DNA of 64,000 bases, from contig CM049316.1 in the NCBI GenBank assembly GCA_026874595.1, positions 43,167,695 through 43,231,694 on the forward strand, read 5' to 3'. The position numbers and the translations under genes are program-made. Under the pieces are notes generated by a model, which saw nothing but the letters and a program-made list of their open reading frames with translations, searched no databases and was not told the origin of the DNA. This stretch comes from Sipunculus nudus (taxonomy: Eukaryota; Annelida; Sipuncula; Golfingiida; Sipunculidae). Positions 22,375 to 34,243 of this stretch are shown here, in pieces. Position 1 is the first letter of the stretch. The number at the start of each line of letters is the position of its first letter.

Positions 22375-23960
22375 GAGATAGCTTGAGAGCTTTTTATGGT
22401 GGTTACTGCAGGCTGCATGGCTGCTTTACCGTGAGTCAACCAGCTGCCAATGTGAAATTACATAACAAGCCGTGATTGGCTACACCACCTAGACAGTAAA
22501 CTTGCCTGATGTAAACATTTATTCATATCACATGTTCATCTTGGAGAAAAGCTGCAATTTTGTATCAACTTGTCAACTTGTAGTAGCAGCTCTTTAAAGT
22601 TATTGTTTGGGAATTCTGGCCACTCATTGCATACCTGTCAACTGAGCTAACATGTTGTAAACAATATTTAACTTGGTCTTACAAGCCAAATTTTCAATGA
22701 TAATTGCTTTCAGTTTTCAGATTGTAAAAGCTTAACACCTAGTTTGTCGAAAATGTGAAAATTAAATCAACAGTGTCAAATGATACATATTTGTGATTGA
22801 ATATAATTTTGTTGATTTCACATTTGTGCTAATAATTTAAAAAAGGCAAAACACTGATCTTTTTTCTGGTATACAACTAAATCTTAGGTAAATAGGCATC
22901 TGCATGAAAAAGGCTCTCTGGGAAAGTAGTTCATGTCGGGCCCATACCTTTGACAATTTAAGCAATATTGACCTGAATATATAATATCATGTGCGTAGAA
23001 AATATATTGAAGAAAAGTTAGACCAAGTATGATCAAAACAACCTCAGTGGCTTTCATGGTGGGTAGTCTTGTGTAACAAGTGTAAAAAAGGCTTGTTGTA
23101 AAGAAAACTTTACTTGTATAGTCTTCCAAAATTTGAATATAAGCTACATTTCCTTCACAATCGCTTTTAAATTTCAGATTTTATTAACCAAATACCTATT
23201 TGTCCATTATGTGAAAATAAAACCAAATGTACCAACAAAGGGTGAAATGTGTTATAATCAAAGTTGAGCAAAATTTAAGGTAGTAATTTTACATTTATGC
23301 TCAAATCTACACAATACTGATTTAATTTCTGATATATAATTAATCTAAAAATAGCTAAATGCTACATAGATCTATAGGCTCTCTAGCTTTATCAATTAAC
23401 AAGTTAACTGAGAAAACATCTTGCCTGATTTTGACATGTTCGTTCCCATAACTACTGCAAATTACGCAATGTTGACCTAATCTTGGACATAATAAATGCA
23501 GTACATGCAGGAATGCTTATGCCTAATATGAACAAGTGGTTTTCATAGTGAGCAGTCTTGAAATGTAACGATAGGTTTTTGATGGAATTTTGAGTTTTTT
23601 CCTCAATATCTTGAAGGAACAAAGTTGCATTGACCCACTTTTGGTTTGGTAGAAGGTCTCAGGGACATATAACAGTATGTCAAATTTTGGATTTGTAGAT
23701 TTAGCGTTTAAAACGTGCCAGTTTTATGGACGAAAATAGATGGATGAAAGGAGAGCCAACGGACAAAGGACCATCGGTATATCTCTGTTGACTTATAATC
23801 AGCTGAGCCGAAAATGTGAGTAAAACAGACAAAACAGTTTGGAGCCACCAGTCTGTTTGAACTGATAAAAATAATCATAATCAATAAACATATGAGGTTT
23901 CAAGAAATTAGATGAAACCACAGATGATAAACTAATACAGGTGGCGCCACCATTCCTTGG
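21426..23960 (-). repeat. Mollusc-type dispersed repeat, minus-strand copy
   Basis: The minus-strand 3' end is at 21440-21475 ('agccgatcaccgtgacccatgggtcccttgttt'), the same closing phrase as at 7000 and 60000. The head is at about 23745-23815 ('cagctga..ataagtcaacagagata...ggtcctttgtccgttgg'). Inside, two diverged modules about 510 bp apart share 'gcaatattgaccta/t...' and 'tttcat.gtg.g.agtcttg' (22930-23090 and 23445-23570). Flanking pieces at 23832 and 23938 (ggagccaccagtctgtttgaactgat and variants) match the 'actggtggctcc' block of the copy at 2740. The limits are approximate. Confidence 0.55.
22329..22379. repeat. (GA)n/(GACA)n microsatellite
   Basis: GA repeats interrupted by a CAGA block; one of the few non-TA simple repeats here. 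Confidence 0.95.
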
Positions 23961-24159
23961 GAACCGATAAAACTAGAATACTGACAGGTCAGGACGTGAT
24001 TTAAACTATTGAACCAAGATGTCTAGGTGGAATACGTAGTCGAATTGCCAGTAGGATATATTTATGTAGTGTCTATAGTACAAGGTTTTTCGATGGATTT
24101 GTGATTGTAGGGGTCCACTGATATCAATAAAATTGGTAATCCTCGCGACGACCTTTGGC

Positions 24160-24770
24160 ATTCTTGTAATATGAAAATTAGTGCCGCTATGACGAAAATA
24201 CCTCCAGAACTAACCAAAATATCTGGTTCAACATTGTTGAGACCTAGGTTTTCATGGTCAATGATTTGAATGAAACCTTAATAGCAATGATTTAATCCGC
24301 ATTTTAAATTTTAATATGCAAATTAGGGCCATCATTTTTAAAAATTCGACTTTCTTCAATATCTCAAAAAAAATATTTATCATAACTGTTTGAAGAACGT
24401 GTCATGGTCAAAGATTCATATCAAACCAAAATAACAACCTTTGAGTCCGTATTTAAAAATTTAATATGCAAAATCAGGGCCGCCATTGATAAAAAATTCT
24501 TCTTTCTTTAATATCTTTATTGGAAGATATTAAATACCGTTTGATTTTATTTGGACATACATGGAATCTAGACAGATTTCATGGTCAAAAATGTTAAAAG
24601 ACTATCGAACAAATGACTTATGTTCATTTTTTATGTCTTGAAAATGCAAATTACGGCAATCATTATTGTAAAACCTCGTCTCCATGATATATTGAAAACA
24701 TGTGGTCAAATATATTTGCTATACCTGAGGGTTGTTGGTCAGAGATGAAACCTAGCAGTGAGTGGATGGT
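24160..24770. repeat. Degenerate tandem array, ~145-177 bp units
   Basis: The phrase 'atatgcaaattagggccatcatt...aaaattc.actttctt' recurs at about 24169, 24313, 24463 and 24640, each followed by '...catggtcaaagatt...'. The divergence is high and the spacing uneven. The array adjoins the minus-strand dispersed repeat and may be its internal tandem part. Confidence 0.75.
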
Positions 24771-25665
24771 GTACCATTTAATCAAGACGGGGTGTTCCTT
24801 CTATGCTTAATATTGTAACGTAGAATCATAATGCATATTAGTGCATCAATCATATCTATATGGTATATCTATGATAAGTAATATATACATCCTGTTCCGG
24901 TTCGATTCAATGGGTTCTGTCCCACATAAAATATACCTGACTATTTATAAATTAATGATCATCTTAACCTGGTTGATATATATTATATAGAGAGTAGGTC
25001 AAGATGTATAGAAAAATGTATTAGATAAAATTATCAGGATGTAAGATCATTTTACATTGTCCTATATAGCCATTTGGCCACTTAATCTGGAGGGCAACCA
25101 CATATGACGATGTAGGAAGTTTTGCCATCTGTATGGAATTCTTGTTTAAAGAAAAAAGGGTTGTGTTCACAAGTACCAGTTCAGATTCACTGGAATAATT
25201 AACCTAAGGGTTCATTCAAAATTAAAAAAAATATCACCTTTTCGTATAAATGAAAATTTGATATATCTTTTGTAAAATAATGAAAATAAAAATTAATTTT
25301 TTCTTAACACGTATGAGTAGGGTTAGAATTATCAACCTAAAGATATCATAACGCCATTCAGTCCTTTTTCTATGGCCAGAAGTTTCAATTCACAAGAATA
25401 TTTAACAGAAGTAAAAGAATCATTACAAGTGCTTGCATACATGATATATGTGGTTGGACAATATCTAGTGATACCAAATTCCGTAATTCATGGTTTATGA
25501 AGCACAGCAGTTACCAGTAGGGCCACTTAATGACTTGGGTGAGCTGCATGTGTAGCAGTGTGTAGGGCTGGTCTGTTATCACCACTGCAGAGGTATCCGG
25601 TTTCTCACTCAGTGTATACAGTGAGACACTGTACCTCACTGGTGTATGGATCAGCAGTGACATGT
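24771..25665. other. Unassigned DNA
   Basis: No gene recognised. A small hairpin (TCTCACT...AGTGAGA) lies near 25602-25625. The DNA leads into the repeat that flanks the DIRS-like element. Confidence 0.3.
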
Positions 25666-25671
25666 TCTATA

Positions 25672-25769
25672 TTTTATACCCTCAAACAGTTGATTTTTAT
25701 TCAATTATTTCCATTTTTGTATGTTGAGAAAGATAATTTTGTGGAGCTGAATATGTCCAAAAATGGTTG
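25672..25769 (+). repeat. 100 bp direct repeat flanking DIRS-like element, left
   Basis: Starts 'ttttataccctcaaacagttg' and ends '...ggttgaatt' exactly where the left inverted end of the DIRS-like element begins. A near-identical copy in the same orientation lies at 34244-34345, beyond the right end. It may be a split direct repeat of the element or a pre-existing duplication. Confidence 0.8.
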
Positions 25770-26262
25770 AATTCTACCTCAGCATAGCCTGTTGTACTTC
25801 AGGGTCACGCGAGATAGCGCGAGATCTCGCCCGAATCAATGCGCCGAAAGACTAAGCCCGAGTCAGTCATATAGGAAACGTGGCTGTATTTATTTTCCCT
25901 ATATAACATCTATAAAACTCCTGAGGTTTGGGCCTCTTTTAAATAATTTTCAAAATAAATTCTGATATTAAACCGTTTTTTACCTGATAATTTGTTGTTT
26001 CTTCAGTCAAACTAGACCAAGAAAAAGGGGACTTGTGTATCTCAATTTTTAAACCATCCTGGCCCGAATGCAGTGAAGCCCAAAATACCCCACCAAGCAG
26101 TCCCAAACAAGCATTTGGACAACACCTCTTTGATTGGCCACAGATTTTTAAAAAATTCCCAGACCATTCACTACTCCCCTTCAGGTTCAGGGCTTGGTGA
26201 CCCCAGGTCATGAAAACAAATAGGACCACGTGACCTACACTCTCAGTGCTCCGTTGCTTTGT

Positions 26263-26632
26263 AGGATTTTTCCCTCAGATAATAGAAAACAGCACAGAAT
26301 TTTAGGTTTAAATTACCAAGTAGCCGAAATATCTGTCCTTTATATTATACTGCCAGTCTGATATTTACACGTGATAAACAAGGAGCTAGAAGGGTCGCGG
26401 CAGACTACTGAACTTCGCCTTATGTCGATTATCCTTTAGTCCCTTAACACGTCTAAAGACTAAACCTAATGCTGACCAGACGTGGGCCACTGGCATCATT
26501 CAAATGCATGTGGAAGAGTGAGGAGGCCGGGACATTCCTGGCAGTAGGCCAGCCTACTTTACAATAGGGGTGGCATTAATGGGCGAGTCCAAATACTGGT
26601 AGCTGACCGGTAGTAGGCCTGATGTCTTACAC
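26263..26632 (+). repeat. ~350 bp direct repeat D1
   Basis: From 'aggatttttcc.cagataatagaaaaca' to 'ctgatgtcttaca'. The matching copy D2 is at 30922-31253 with small deletions and substitutions. D1 lies in the DIRS leader and D2 lies just before gag. The pair brackets 4.3 kb that does not look like DIRS sequence. Confidence 0.85.
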
Positions 26633-27141
26633 TCTCCCCCCTTATTTGAAAAAAAAACCGAAGTTTTTTTTGTTAAATAAAGAAGACATCTTAGCCATAT
26701 ACAGGCAAATGCAATTTTGAACAGACGCACATTACAGCGTCAAGGTAAAAATACCTGGGGACAGAGATTCCAGGAAAAACCATGAGCTTGTAAATAATTG
26801 TGCCTATAAGAGAGCTGGCAGTATTTATTTTATATAATTGCAATATCTTAATCTGTTGCCCCTCCCACAATTTTGTAAATTGGTAAGTTTATACAAATAA
26901 ACACATCAGTTAGTAATGGAATGATAACAACATATAGAATAGCATTTCATGCGTCAGTAAAACATTAATGTTTGCAAAATATTTTGCATAATGTTTAGAT
27001 TGGCTGGACTATGTCAGTGTAGAACAAAATATAAGACAGTCCTACTCAGAAATTATTCAGCATTTAGCATTCAAAAATGTCTTTCATTATAACTTTGCAC
27101 AAGCAGGCAAGTCCATAGGCAGATTTTTATTTATTGTATTG

Positions 27142-27187
<46 letters not shown>
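27142..27187. repeat. (TA)n microsatellite
   Basis: TA tract followed by poly-T, just downstream (minus strand) of the terminal exon at 27213. Confidence 0.95.
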
Positions 27188-27201
<14 letters not shown>

Positions 27202-27212
27202 AAATATATATG

Positions 27213-27320
27213 TTAGGGGCACTGCTGCTGGGCAACATCAACTGTATCCCCCGTGTTGTAACTTGTAGCTGTGCTGAACATACTGGTGTGTGCAGGAGGC
27301 AGAACATGTACGTCTTTCTC
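27213..27320 (-). CDS. Probable last coding exon of an unidentified gene
   Basis: Minus-strand frame of 36 codons including the stop, entered in phase 0 through a textbook acceptor (polypyrimidine then tttctttgcag|GAG, at 27321). It encodes EKDVHVLPPAHTSMFSTATS then YNTGDTVDVAQQQCP-stop. GC content and codon use stand out from the AT-rich surroundings. The low-complexity polar tail looks like the cytoplasmic or disordered C-terminus of a larger protein. I do not recognise the family and found no upstream exon with confidence; those would lie to the right. It is unusual in lying between two parts of a DIRS-like element, see findings. Confidence 0.45.
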   Translation of the reverse strand, partial: EKDVHVLPPAHTSMFSTATSYNTGDTVDVAQQQCP

Positions 27321-27876
27321 CTGCAAAGAAATAAAAGAACGCCGCAGTATCTATTCCACACAAATTACATCACAACATATAACAAGAATGAACAACTCTG
27401 ACTTAAAAGTCAATGTGACTTGTTTTTATAACTACCGCTTACAGCTTACAGGTCTGAATAACTTTGACATGCCATATTGCTCTGGTTAATGTAACAATTA
27501 TCATATACAGGTTGAATGGAGAATACGGTCAGGTCATAACAATACATTACAAGGGCTTATATATGTATCTAAATGGATGCAAACTTGCATGAATAACAAT
27601 TAAACTCAAAGTATAATAAGATGTTTTCATAATTAATGTTTTTTAATTAATTCAGTTGTGCAAGTCATGTTATACTAAAAGGTAGAAACTAAATAGCCTT
27701 AAATAGTAAGCTGTAATAAACGAATACTGTATCAATTTGCAAAGAGACCAACAGAACAGTTGGTCGAATTATGAATGAAATATCCCACTATTTATTATAA
27801 ATATTACACTATTTATTCAATCCTTTAATGCGAGAGAGTGAACCAGCTAATAACAAGCTAACAAATATATATTGGG
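27321..27876. other. Putative intron of the 27.2 kb minus-strand gene
   Basis: AT-rich, with no exon, repeat or RNA recognised. The first bases are the polypyrimidine tract and acceptor of the exon at 27213-27320. Confidence 0.3.
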
Positions 27877-28174
27877 TATAATTCCTAAATTAACATATCC
27901 GTTTTTAATAGATTTAATTGTTTACTTTTAATATTGATATCCAGTAATTTAAAATTTATACTACTAGGAATATAAATGTGCTGTTTATTTTAAATGCCCT
28001 ATGTTGTTCAAATTACTTAACTGTGTATAATTCCTAAATTAACATATCCGTTTTTAATCGATTTAATTGTTAACATTTAATCTGATATCCAGTAATTTAA
28101 AATGTATACTACTAGAAATATTAATGTGCTGTTTATTTTAAATGCCCTATGTTGTTCAAATAGCTAAACTGTGT
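27877..28174. repeat. 149 bp tandem duplication (2 copies)
   Basis: 'tataattcctaaattaacat' begins at 27877 and again at 28026. The copies are about 93 percent identical by eye and continue to 'tatgttgttcaaat'. Non-coding. Confidence 0.9.
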
Positions 28175-30921
28175 TAAAGGTGGTTAATAGCATCCCCGAA
28201 TATTACAATATGTTTCCTTAAACACACTTGACAGTCGCCAAACAAGCATACTTCTTAGCCAGATTTAACTAATCTGGAATTACTCGACTTATCAGTATTT
28301 CCAGACACTCGAAAGATATACAAAGCTACTGCACCTGATAAGCGTTTTGACAGTTGACTGCTTAATAAACAGAGACATGCGTAAGGCCAGGTCCTTAGTT
28401 GATATCAGACTTTATATATACAGGATTATATAGTGTGAATTGTGGAGCACTGATAAAAGGAGGGCGATTATGAGGGTTTGGGAGATCACAAAGGCTGGTG
28501 GCCGTTGCGTGTTACATCATCTGATACCAGTCTGTAGGCTCAACAAATACTAGTATGCCTGAACTTGTGACTTGTATTATCTCACTGTGAATGCACATGT
28601 GACTGAGCATGTGATAGATTCTTTCAATAAAGCTATTTACCTACTTTAGAAATACCTCTTTCAGTTGCCACAGTTGTTAACTAGGGGCTTTATTTTTCTA
28701 GGAAAAACAGAAATATATTTAAACAGTTTCTCAATAAATATTATTCAGAGGGGAACGCCCACGTCTGATTTGTTATTTAGTAATATTTACCTCTTAAGAG
28801 TTTTCATTAAAAGTTTAGAGCATTGATTTTAACCACACAAAATTACCCATTACAATTCAAATCTAAAAGATTACTGACCTTGGCCCATAAACAACAAATT
28901 CTGCACCTGCACTTAGTTTCAAATTATAGGTTATCCATTTGAGCCTTAGAGTTGTACATTTTTTGTTTTTTTTTGTATTTGTAATTTTTTTCTGTTTTTA
29001 TTTTTATTTATTTAAATTTCATAGACTCAACAACAAGATTAGTATCACTACTACTTTCACAGGTTGATTTTATGGGATTTTGGCGCTTGCTTTTAATCTG
29101 TTTATAAAAAAATAATTTTAAAATGAGAAACTACTGGTTTTATTTTTCGAACATCAAATTGTAATTGTTAAATAAATTATGATCTTAAGCATTTAAATAA
29201 CTATGAAATGTACCTTATAAATTTTATTTTATAGTAAACTCTTTAACAAAGCTTTTTTCCTATGGGTTAAGTGAATGAAATATTGTCTGCTTGGCCCTGT
29301 AACATGGGTGCAAACTCATCAGATTTAACATTTCACAAATTGCTGCCCCGTCCAGTGAATGACAGAAAACTTCTAGACATTCATATTTATGACTTTTTAC
29401 AGGGTCAGCATAGTTTCAGAATCGACTGCACAAATATTGGTTTCCTTAGATTCTTTTAAATGTTTAATTATTATTTTAAACCTAAAGTGTTTTAATCTTT
29501 TAAAAGTTATAAATTGTAAGATCTTGTTCAGTCGCAATATTAAACCCTTGAAACCAGCCAAATAGATCTTACAAATATATACAAAAATGATGAATGAAAT
29601 TATTATCTTTAGACTGTATTATATGCTAACTTTAACATTTATGTATTTTAATGATTGTTATATGGATTTATAATGGGAGATAATGATATAACAATATTAT
29701 GCTTAGTTTGTCGTGTTTTTATGTCAACTTTAAACTTAAGATAAACTTTATCACTGTATCTATATATGCAGCACTTCATCAGAATAATTAATAACCTTAT
29801 TCAACATAAAAATTATAAAAGTTCTGTATTGCAAAAAAATGATATATTGAGCATTTTACTATATATTTATATCAACGCTTACTTGGCATAACAACCATAA
29901 AACCTAATCATTTACATTAACTTTATTAGCACACGGTTCTATCTCTATACAATTAGTTCATGCTGCCTTACCTGGCCCTGTGCTATTAACAGATACACTC
30001 AAAGTAACATTTTCTATGGTTTCTACATTTCATTCACATCAAAACAATAGTGGCACATACCTGTGTCAATGAGTACAATACTTTAGTACATTTTCTCACA
30101 ATATAGGCCTACCTCCGGGCCGATCAGTTGACACAACATTTGTGTCATTCATTACACACGGGTTGCCCGAAGGCTCAGTTTTTCGTATTTCTTTAGTTAT
30201 ACAGCCAGTCCTCGTTTGAGCGCTATTGGAAAGATTTCAAACTATCGCGGCAGGCTACAACTATACAGGTTCGCCTTATGTCGACACATGTTTGAACCTT
30301 TCGAGCGCTGAGGTCATTTTCATGCCATTGAACTTCAGCAGTTCCCTATTTCCGGCCACATTGGGCCATTTCTCATGTCATTTCCAGCAATTCTTAATTT
30401 CAAGCCGCTCAGGGCCATTTTTCATGTCAACTAGGGCAATTCATTCAATATTTCTAGCCTCATTGCTAATCATAGTTATTGCCAATATAAGCGATCTTAT
30501 AAAGTACAGGCATGTCTCCGTTACTACTTTATATATTTTCGTGTCGGTTAACACCGGCCACGCTTACCTATGATATGGCAATTCTCTTTAAACGGTCACA
30601 GAGGCCAATTTCTCATGATATCTACATCAAATCTATTCAACCAGCCTCTTAATGCCCTTTTTGATATGTACAATAGTATATTGTACTCTATAACATTTAA
30701 CACAAACACAAAATTCACATACCGTAGTATTTCCAGGAACCTTGAACTTCTGGATTGGGTGATCTTCTTCATCTTCACTCTTCTTCATCTATGTACCTAA
30801 CTAGTTTATGTGTAGCAGTTCATTTTTTAAATTTTGAAGAACAAATATTGCCAAAAATGCAGATTCGAATCACTGCTCGTAAATATTTTAGTTTTAAAAG
30901 CTGGCAACCGCTCGCCAATGA
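28175..30921. other. AT-rich DNA between the DIRS parts, no assigned gene
   Basis: No domain recognised. A frame at 30226-30573 has degenerate internal repetition ('gggccatttctcatgtcat' at 30363, 'gggccatttttcatgtcaac' at 30412, 'aggccaatttctcatgatat' at 30602). A distant relative of the D1/D2 core ('cgcggcag.cta..a....cgccttatgtcga') lies at 30236-30280. This looks repeat-derived. Confidence 0.35.
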
Positions 30922-31253
30922 AGGATTTTTCCACAGATAATAGAAAACAACACAGAATTTTAGGTTTAAATTACCAAGTAGCCGAAATATTTGTCCTTTA
31001 TATTATACTGCCAGTCTGATATTTACACGTGATAAACAGGGAGCTAGAAGGGTCGCGGCAGACTACTGAACCTCGCCTTATGTCTTTTATCCTTTAGCCC
31101 CTTAACACGTCTAAATGACTAAAAAACCTAATGCGGAAGAGTGAGGAAGCCGGGACATTCCTGGCCGTAGGCCAGCCTACTTTACAATAGGGGTGGCATT
31201 AATGGGCGAGTCCAAATACTGATAGCTGACCGGTAGAGGCCTGATGTCTTACA
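30922..31253 (+). repeat. ~350 bp direct repeat D2
   Basis: Second copy of D1, with a roughly 45 bp deletion relative to it. It directly precedes the gag-like region, so it is likely the authentic DIRS leader. Confidence 0.85.
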
Positions 31254-31398
31254 GCTTCAACACGTTTTTACAGACCTACTGGACTAATTGTTCACGCAGT
31301 TTCGGATATAACACTTGGATTTTTATACTTAAGGACTGTAGTATCAAATACGTAGGGAATAAAGCGGCCCGCACTTACACTGCCGAGAAAGTCCAGCC

Positions 31399-31800
31399 AT
31401 GTCTAATACGCGACCTCGGGTGCGTGGGAGCAGAGACAAAGCAGGTTTGCAAACAGAAAAAAAGACCTCTGGAGATCTGTTTGGACAGCTGATCGACCAA
31501 ATGAACAACGGAGACCTCAGAAAAGGCTCCGGAAAAAATGCCGCTGAAACAGCGAAGCAAAACTCGAACAGTCGAGCAGGTAAACAGGCCGAAGCCGGCT
31601 AAACTGAAAAGGTCAACCAAGATGGCGACCAGGATGTCACGCTTGCCCAATTTTCAGTGGGGGAAACAACGGACTATTTCCCGAAGTGAGCCCTACATAT
31701 GCAACAGCTGCACTTGCAACAACAACAATTGCTTATCGCCATCAATAGCCAGCCTTAAAGACTTCATGCGAAAAAAAAAGAAACGAAAAATTTAATCGGA
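31399..31800 (+). pseudogene. DIRS gag-like ORF, frameshifted
   Basis: Starts MSNTRPRVRGSRDKAGLQTE and continues to 31602. The adjacent frame, which carries the next coding-like stretch (VTLAQFSVGETTDYFPK), shows that the frame was lost near 31600. The product is charged and Gln/Asn/Lys-rich, without zinc knuckles. Position upstream of the RT and immediately after D2 supports a gag role (nucleic-acid binding, particle formation). A tail with repeated 'aagatggcgg' motifs continues to about 32040, with several stops. Confidence 0.5.
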
Positions 31801-32086
31801 CGATGATAGTGATCATGATACAGATACAGGCAGCGAGGGTGCCCCTGAAGGCGTGATGCCACAAGATGGCGGCGACCAAGATGGCGGTGTAAACAAAGAT
31901 GGCGCGTCAACAAAGCTGTTGCAGGACCCAGCTCAACCGTATAAGTTAGTGATTATATAGATAGTGAACTCATGGAGTCAGAACCCGAAGACAGAGAGGT
32001 TAGTGATCAGCTAATGCAGGAATTAGAAACTGACTATTTAAAACTGTGACATTTGGAAACGAAATAACACCAGAACTGGCCAGTTA

Positions 32087-32706
32087 ATGTAACTGACCAA
32101 GAGCTGTTAAAATTCAAATTTAAGGATGCACTTTACAAGTTTACTGCCTTACCAAACGGATTAGCCTGTGCACCGCGAGTGTTTACAAAACTGATGAAAC
32201 CAGTGTATGCTTCTCTCAGGAAATTAGGGTTCATCAGTGCTTGGTATATTGACGACAGCTTCTTTATAGGGGAAACAAAAGATGAATGTGCTAGTAATAT
32301 TGTTGCCATGTGTAATTTGGTTAGGAAACTTGGATTTATTGTGCACTCTGAGTAGTCTGTCTTCATTCCATCGCAGCAACTCACCCTACTAGGATTCATA
32401 GTGAATTCAGTTTCTATGTGCATCTCATTAACAAAAGAAAAATGTGATAATATCACAACCACTTGCAAGAACTTATTGAATAATAACAAGACCTCAATCC
32501 AAAAAATGGCAGAAGTACTTGGTGTGATGGTGGCATACAGTGAAGGGGTAAACTATAACAGAATACACTATAGGCAAATTAAATGGCAGAAAGCACGGGA
32601 CTTGAAGTTAAGTAAAGGGGACTATTCAGGCCCTTTTGTCCTAACAGACAGGGTAACATTTCGTGGTCGGGTGATCCTGCCAATTAGAAACCTAGGTGTT
32701 TTAGAA
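32087..32706 (+). pseudogene. DIRS reverse transcriptase, N-terminally deleted
   Basis: The RT palm is readable: KFTALPNGLACAPRVFTKLM, then the catalytic box AWYIDDSFFIG (YxDD type), then QQLTLLGFIVNS, which is the 'LGF' motif after the palm. A stop interrupts at about 32353 (HSE-stop-SVFIP), after which the frame continues to 32706 (thumb/connection). The fingers and first palm aspartate are absent: only about 50 bp separate the gag tail from the ALPNGLA motif. It would have copied element RNA into DNA. Not functional now. Confidence 0.85.
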
Positions 32707-33135
32707 TAGGTAAACCAGACATGATCATACAAACAGATGCATCAAAACAAGGCTGGGGAACAGTATGTGTAACAAAAAAGACAGGGTCAACATGGAACAC
32801 TGAATTAGCAGAGAAACACATAACATATTGGAAGTAACAGCTGTTTTTTTTTGCCTTAAAATCCTTTTGTGATACAATGTCTCATGTTCACATTAGACTA
32901 CAAATGGACAATACTACCTCAGTAGCCTACATTAATGATATGGGGGGGGGGGGGGGGCAGGTACAAAGAACTTAATGATGTAGCCACCAACATATGGACC
33001 TGGGCTGAAACATATGATATCTGGGTTAGTGCTGCCCACTTACCAGGGGTTAATAATGTGGAAGCTGATAAACAGTCCAGAGCTCTGCATGACAATACAG
33101 AATGGATGCTTGATAGATCATGTTTTGTTTAACTG
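32707..33135 (+). pseudogene. DIRS RNase H domain, broken
   Basis: IIQTDASKQGWGTVC gives the first catalytic Asp (TDAS). VHIRLQMDNTTSVAYINDM gives the third (MDNTT). ISAAHLPG-type sequence (VSAAHLPGVNNVEADKQSR) closes the domain. The expected central Glu strand is disrupted by a stop (YWK-stop-QLFF). A run of 16 G at 32942-32957 replaces the conserved Met-Gly-Gly codons, shifting the frame. RNase H degrades the RNA strand during replication. Confidence 0.85.
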
Positions 33136-33620
33136 GTCAGCTTATGGGGATTACCAACAGTTGATATGTTTGCTTCAGCAGTGAATCATCAGTGTGACAC
33201 TTGTGTTTCATGGAAACCAGACAAATGTGCACTAGCTAATGATGCCTTAACTAATTCATGGGACCATCCACTAATATATGCATTTCCTCCATTTAGCCTA
33301 CTCACCAAAGTGATAGAGACGACTATCACAGAGAAAGCAGAGATCATCCTGATCGCCCCGGTATGGATAACACAGCCCTGGTTTGCCCAACTGACCAGGC
33401 TTCTATAGTCGTATGCCCGATTATGTTACCTCCAGCACACACAAGCCTGAACCTACTACACGACGACAATGCGGCGCACCCACTGGGGTCTATGAAACTA
33501 GGGGCTTGGCGCCTGCCCGAGAATGTCTCCAAAGCCAAGGAATTCCAGAAAAGACTACAGAAATCATTTTGCACTCTTGGCGGTATACTCTCATACTCTT
33601 ATACACTATGACTCTTACAT
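33136..33620 (+). pseudogene. DIRS post-RNase H conserved region
   Basis: VDMFASAVNHQCDTCVSWKP, then YAFPPFSLLTKVIE and ILIAPVWITQPWFAQL, a segment that follows RNase H in DIRS polyproteins. It is followed, after a frame change near 33400, by LGAWRLPENVSKAKEFQKRL. The frame change separates it from the recombinase. Its function in the family is not well defined. Confidence 0.7.
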
Positions 33621-34062
33621 TAGTAAATGGTTTCAAAACATCAACAGCAGGTAAATAACAGCATGATCTGACACAAAAAGCCTATCCACATAATGCATTA
33701 CTTTGTCCTGTTAAAAGTATGAAGACTTACCTCGACAAAACTGCAACTATAAGAGGTAATGAGACCAAGCTCTTTATTTCCTCCATTAAACCCCATGTTG
33801 CTGTATCTAAAGACACAATCACTAGGTGGATTAAAATCACACTTAGTGAATCAGGTATAGACTTGAATAACTTCACAGTACATAGCTGCAGGGCAGCAGC
33901 GACTAGTAAAGCTAAACAGTGTGAGGTGCCTTGAGAAACTATCATCAAAACTGCTGGATGGACAAACAGCAAGAATTTGCTAAATTTTATGACAAGCCTA
34001 TAATTGAAACTTCATTCTCAGAGAGTTTACTGGATGCAGCATTAGAATGTGATTATTATTAA
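33621..34062 (+). pseudogene. DIRS tyrosine recombinase, broken
   Basis: C-terminal catalytic part of a DIRS tyrosine recombinase, which would integrate the circular DNA copy. LFISSIKPHVAVSKDTITRW leads to the H-x-x-R box HSCRAAATSKAK (33881 onward). A stop follows at 33932. After one more frame change near 33970, EFAKFYDKPIIET carries the catalytic Tyr (codon 33988-33990), and the frame closes with the stop at 34060-34062. The upstream Arg motif expected as 'TGQR' reads VNGFK. Stops, the frameshift and the missing Arg indicate loss of activity. Confidence 0.85.
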
Positions 34063-34112
34063 ACTTATTGGTATATATGTACTTGTTGGTTATTTGTGGA
34101 CACACTTTGAAC

Positions 34113-34157
34113 ATCTCGCGTGACCCTGAAGTACAATAGGCTATGCTGAGGTAGAAT
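34113..34157 (-). repeat. Right inverted end of the DIRS-like element
   Basis: ATCTCGCGTGACCCTGAAGT onward, the inverted complement of the left end at 25770. AATT abuts both ends. A rough forward repeat of the same end lies 45-80 bp further right. Confidence 0.85.
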
Positions 34158-34243
34158 TCACTAATTAAATGAGACTTAACGGTAAGTTGAAATTTGATGA
34201 GAATTATACTGAGGCATAGCCTAGTACGGAGGGGTCACGGGCT

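Larger units (their letters stand above)
25770..34157 (+). mobile_element. DIRS-like tyrosine-recombinase retrotransposon, broken and interrupted
   Basis: The left end CTACCTCAGCATAGCC and following bases (25770-25812) are the inverted complement of 34113-34157, with about two differences over 42 bp. This is the inverted terminal repeat arrangement of DIRS elements. Coding remnants on the plus strand follow DIRS order: gag-like (31.4-31.8 kb), RT (32.1-32.7 kb), RNase H (32.7-33.1 kb), the conserved post-RNase H region, then a tyrosine recombinase ending 50 bp before the right end. Without the foreign 4.3 kb segment (26633-30921) it would be about 3.7 kb, short because most of the RT fingers are deleted. 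A degenerate forward copy of the end (about 34205-34238) may be the internal complementary region. Multiple stops and frameshifts show that it is dead. Confidence 0.7.
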
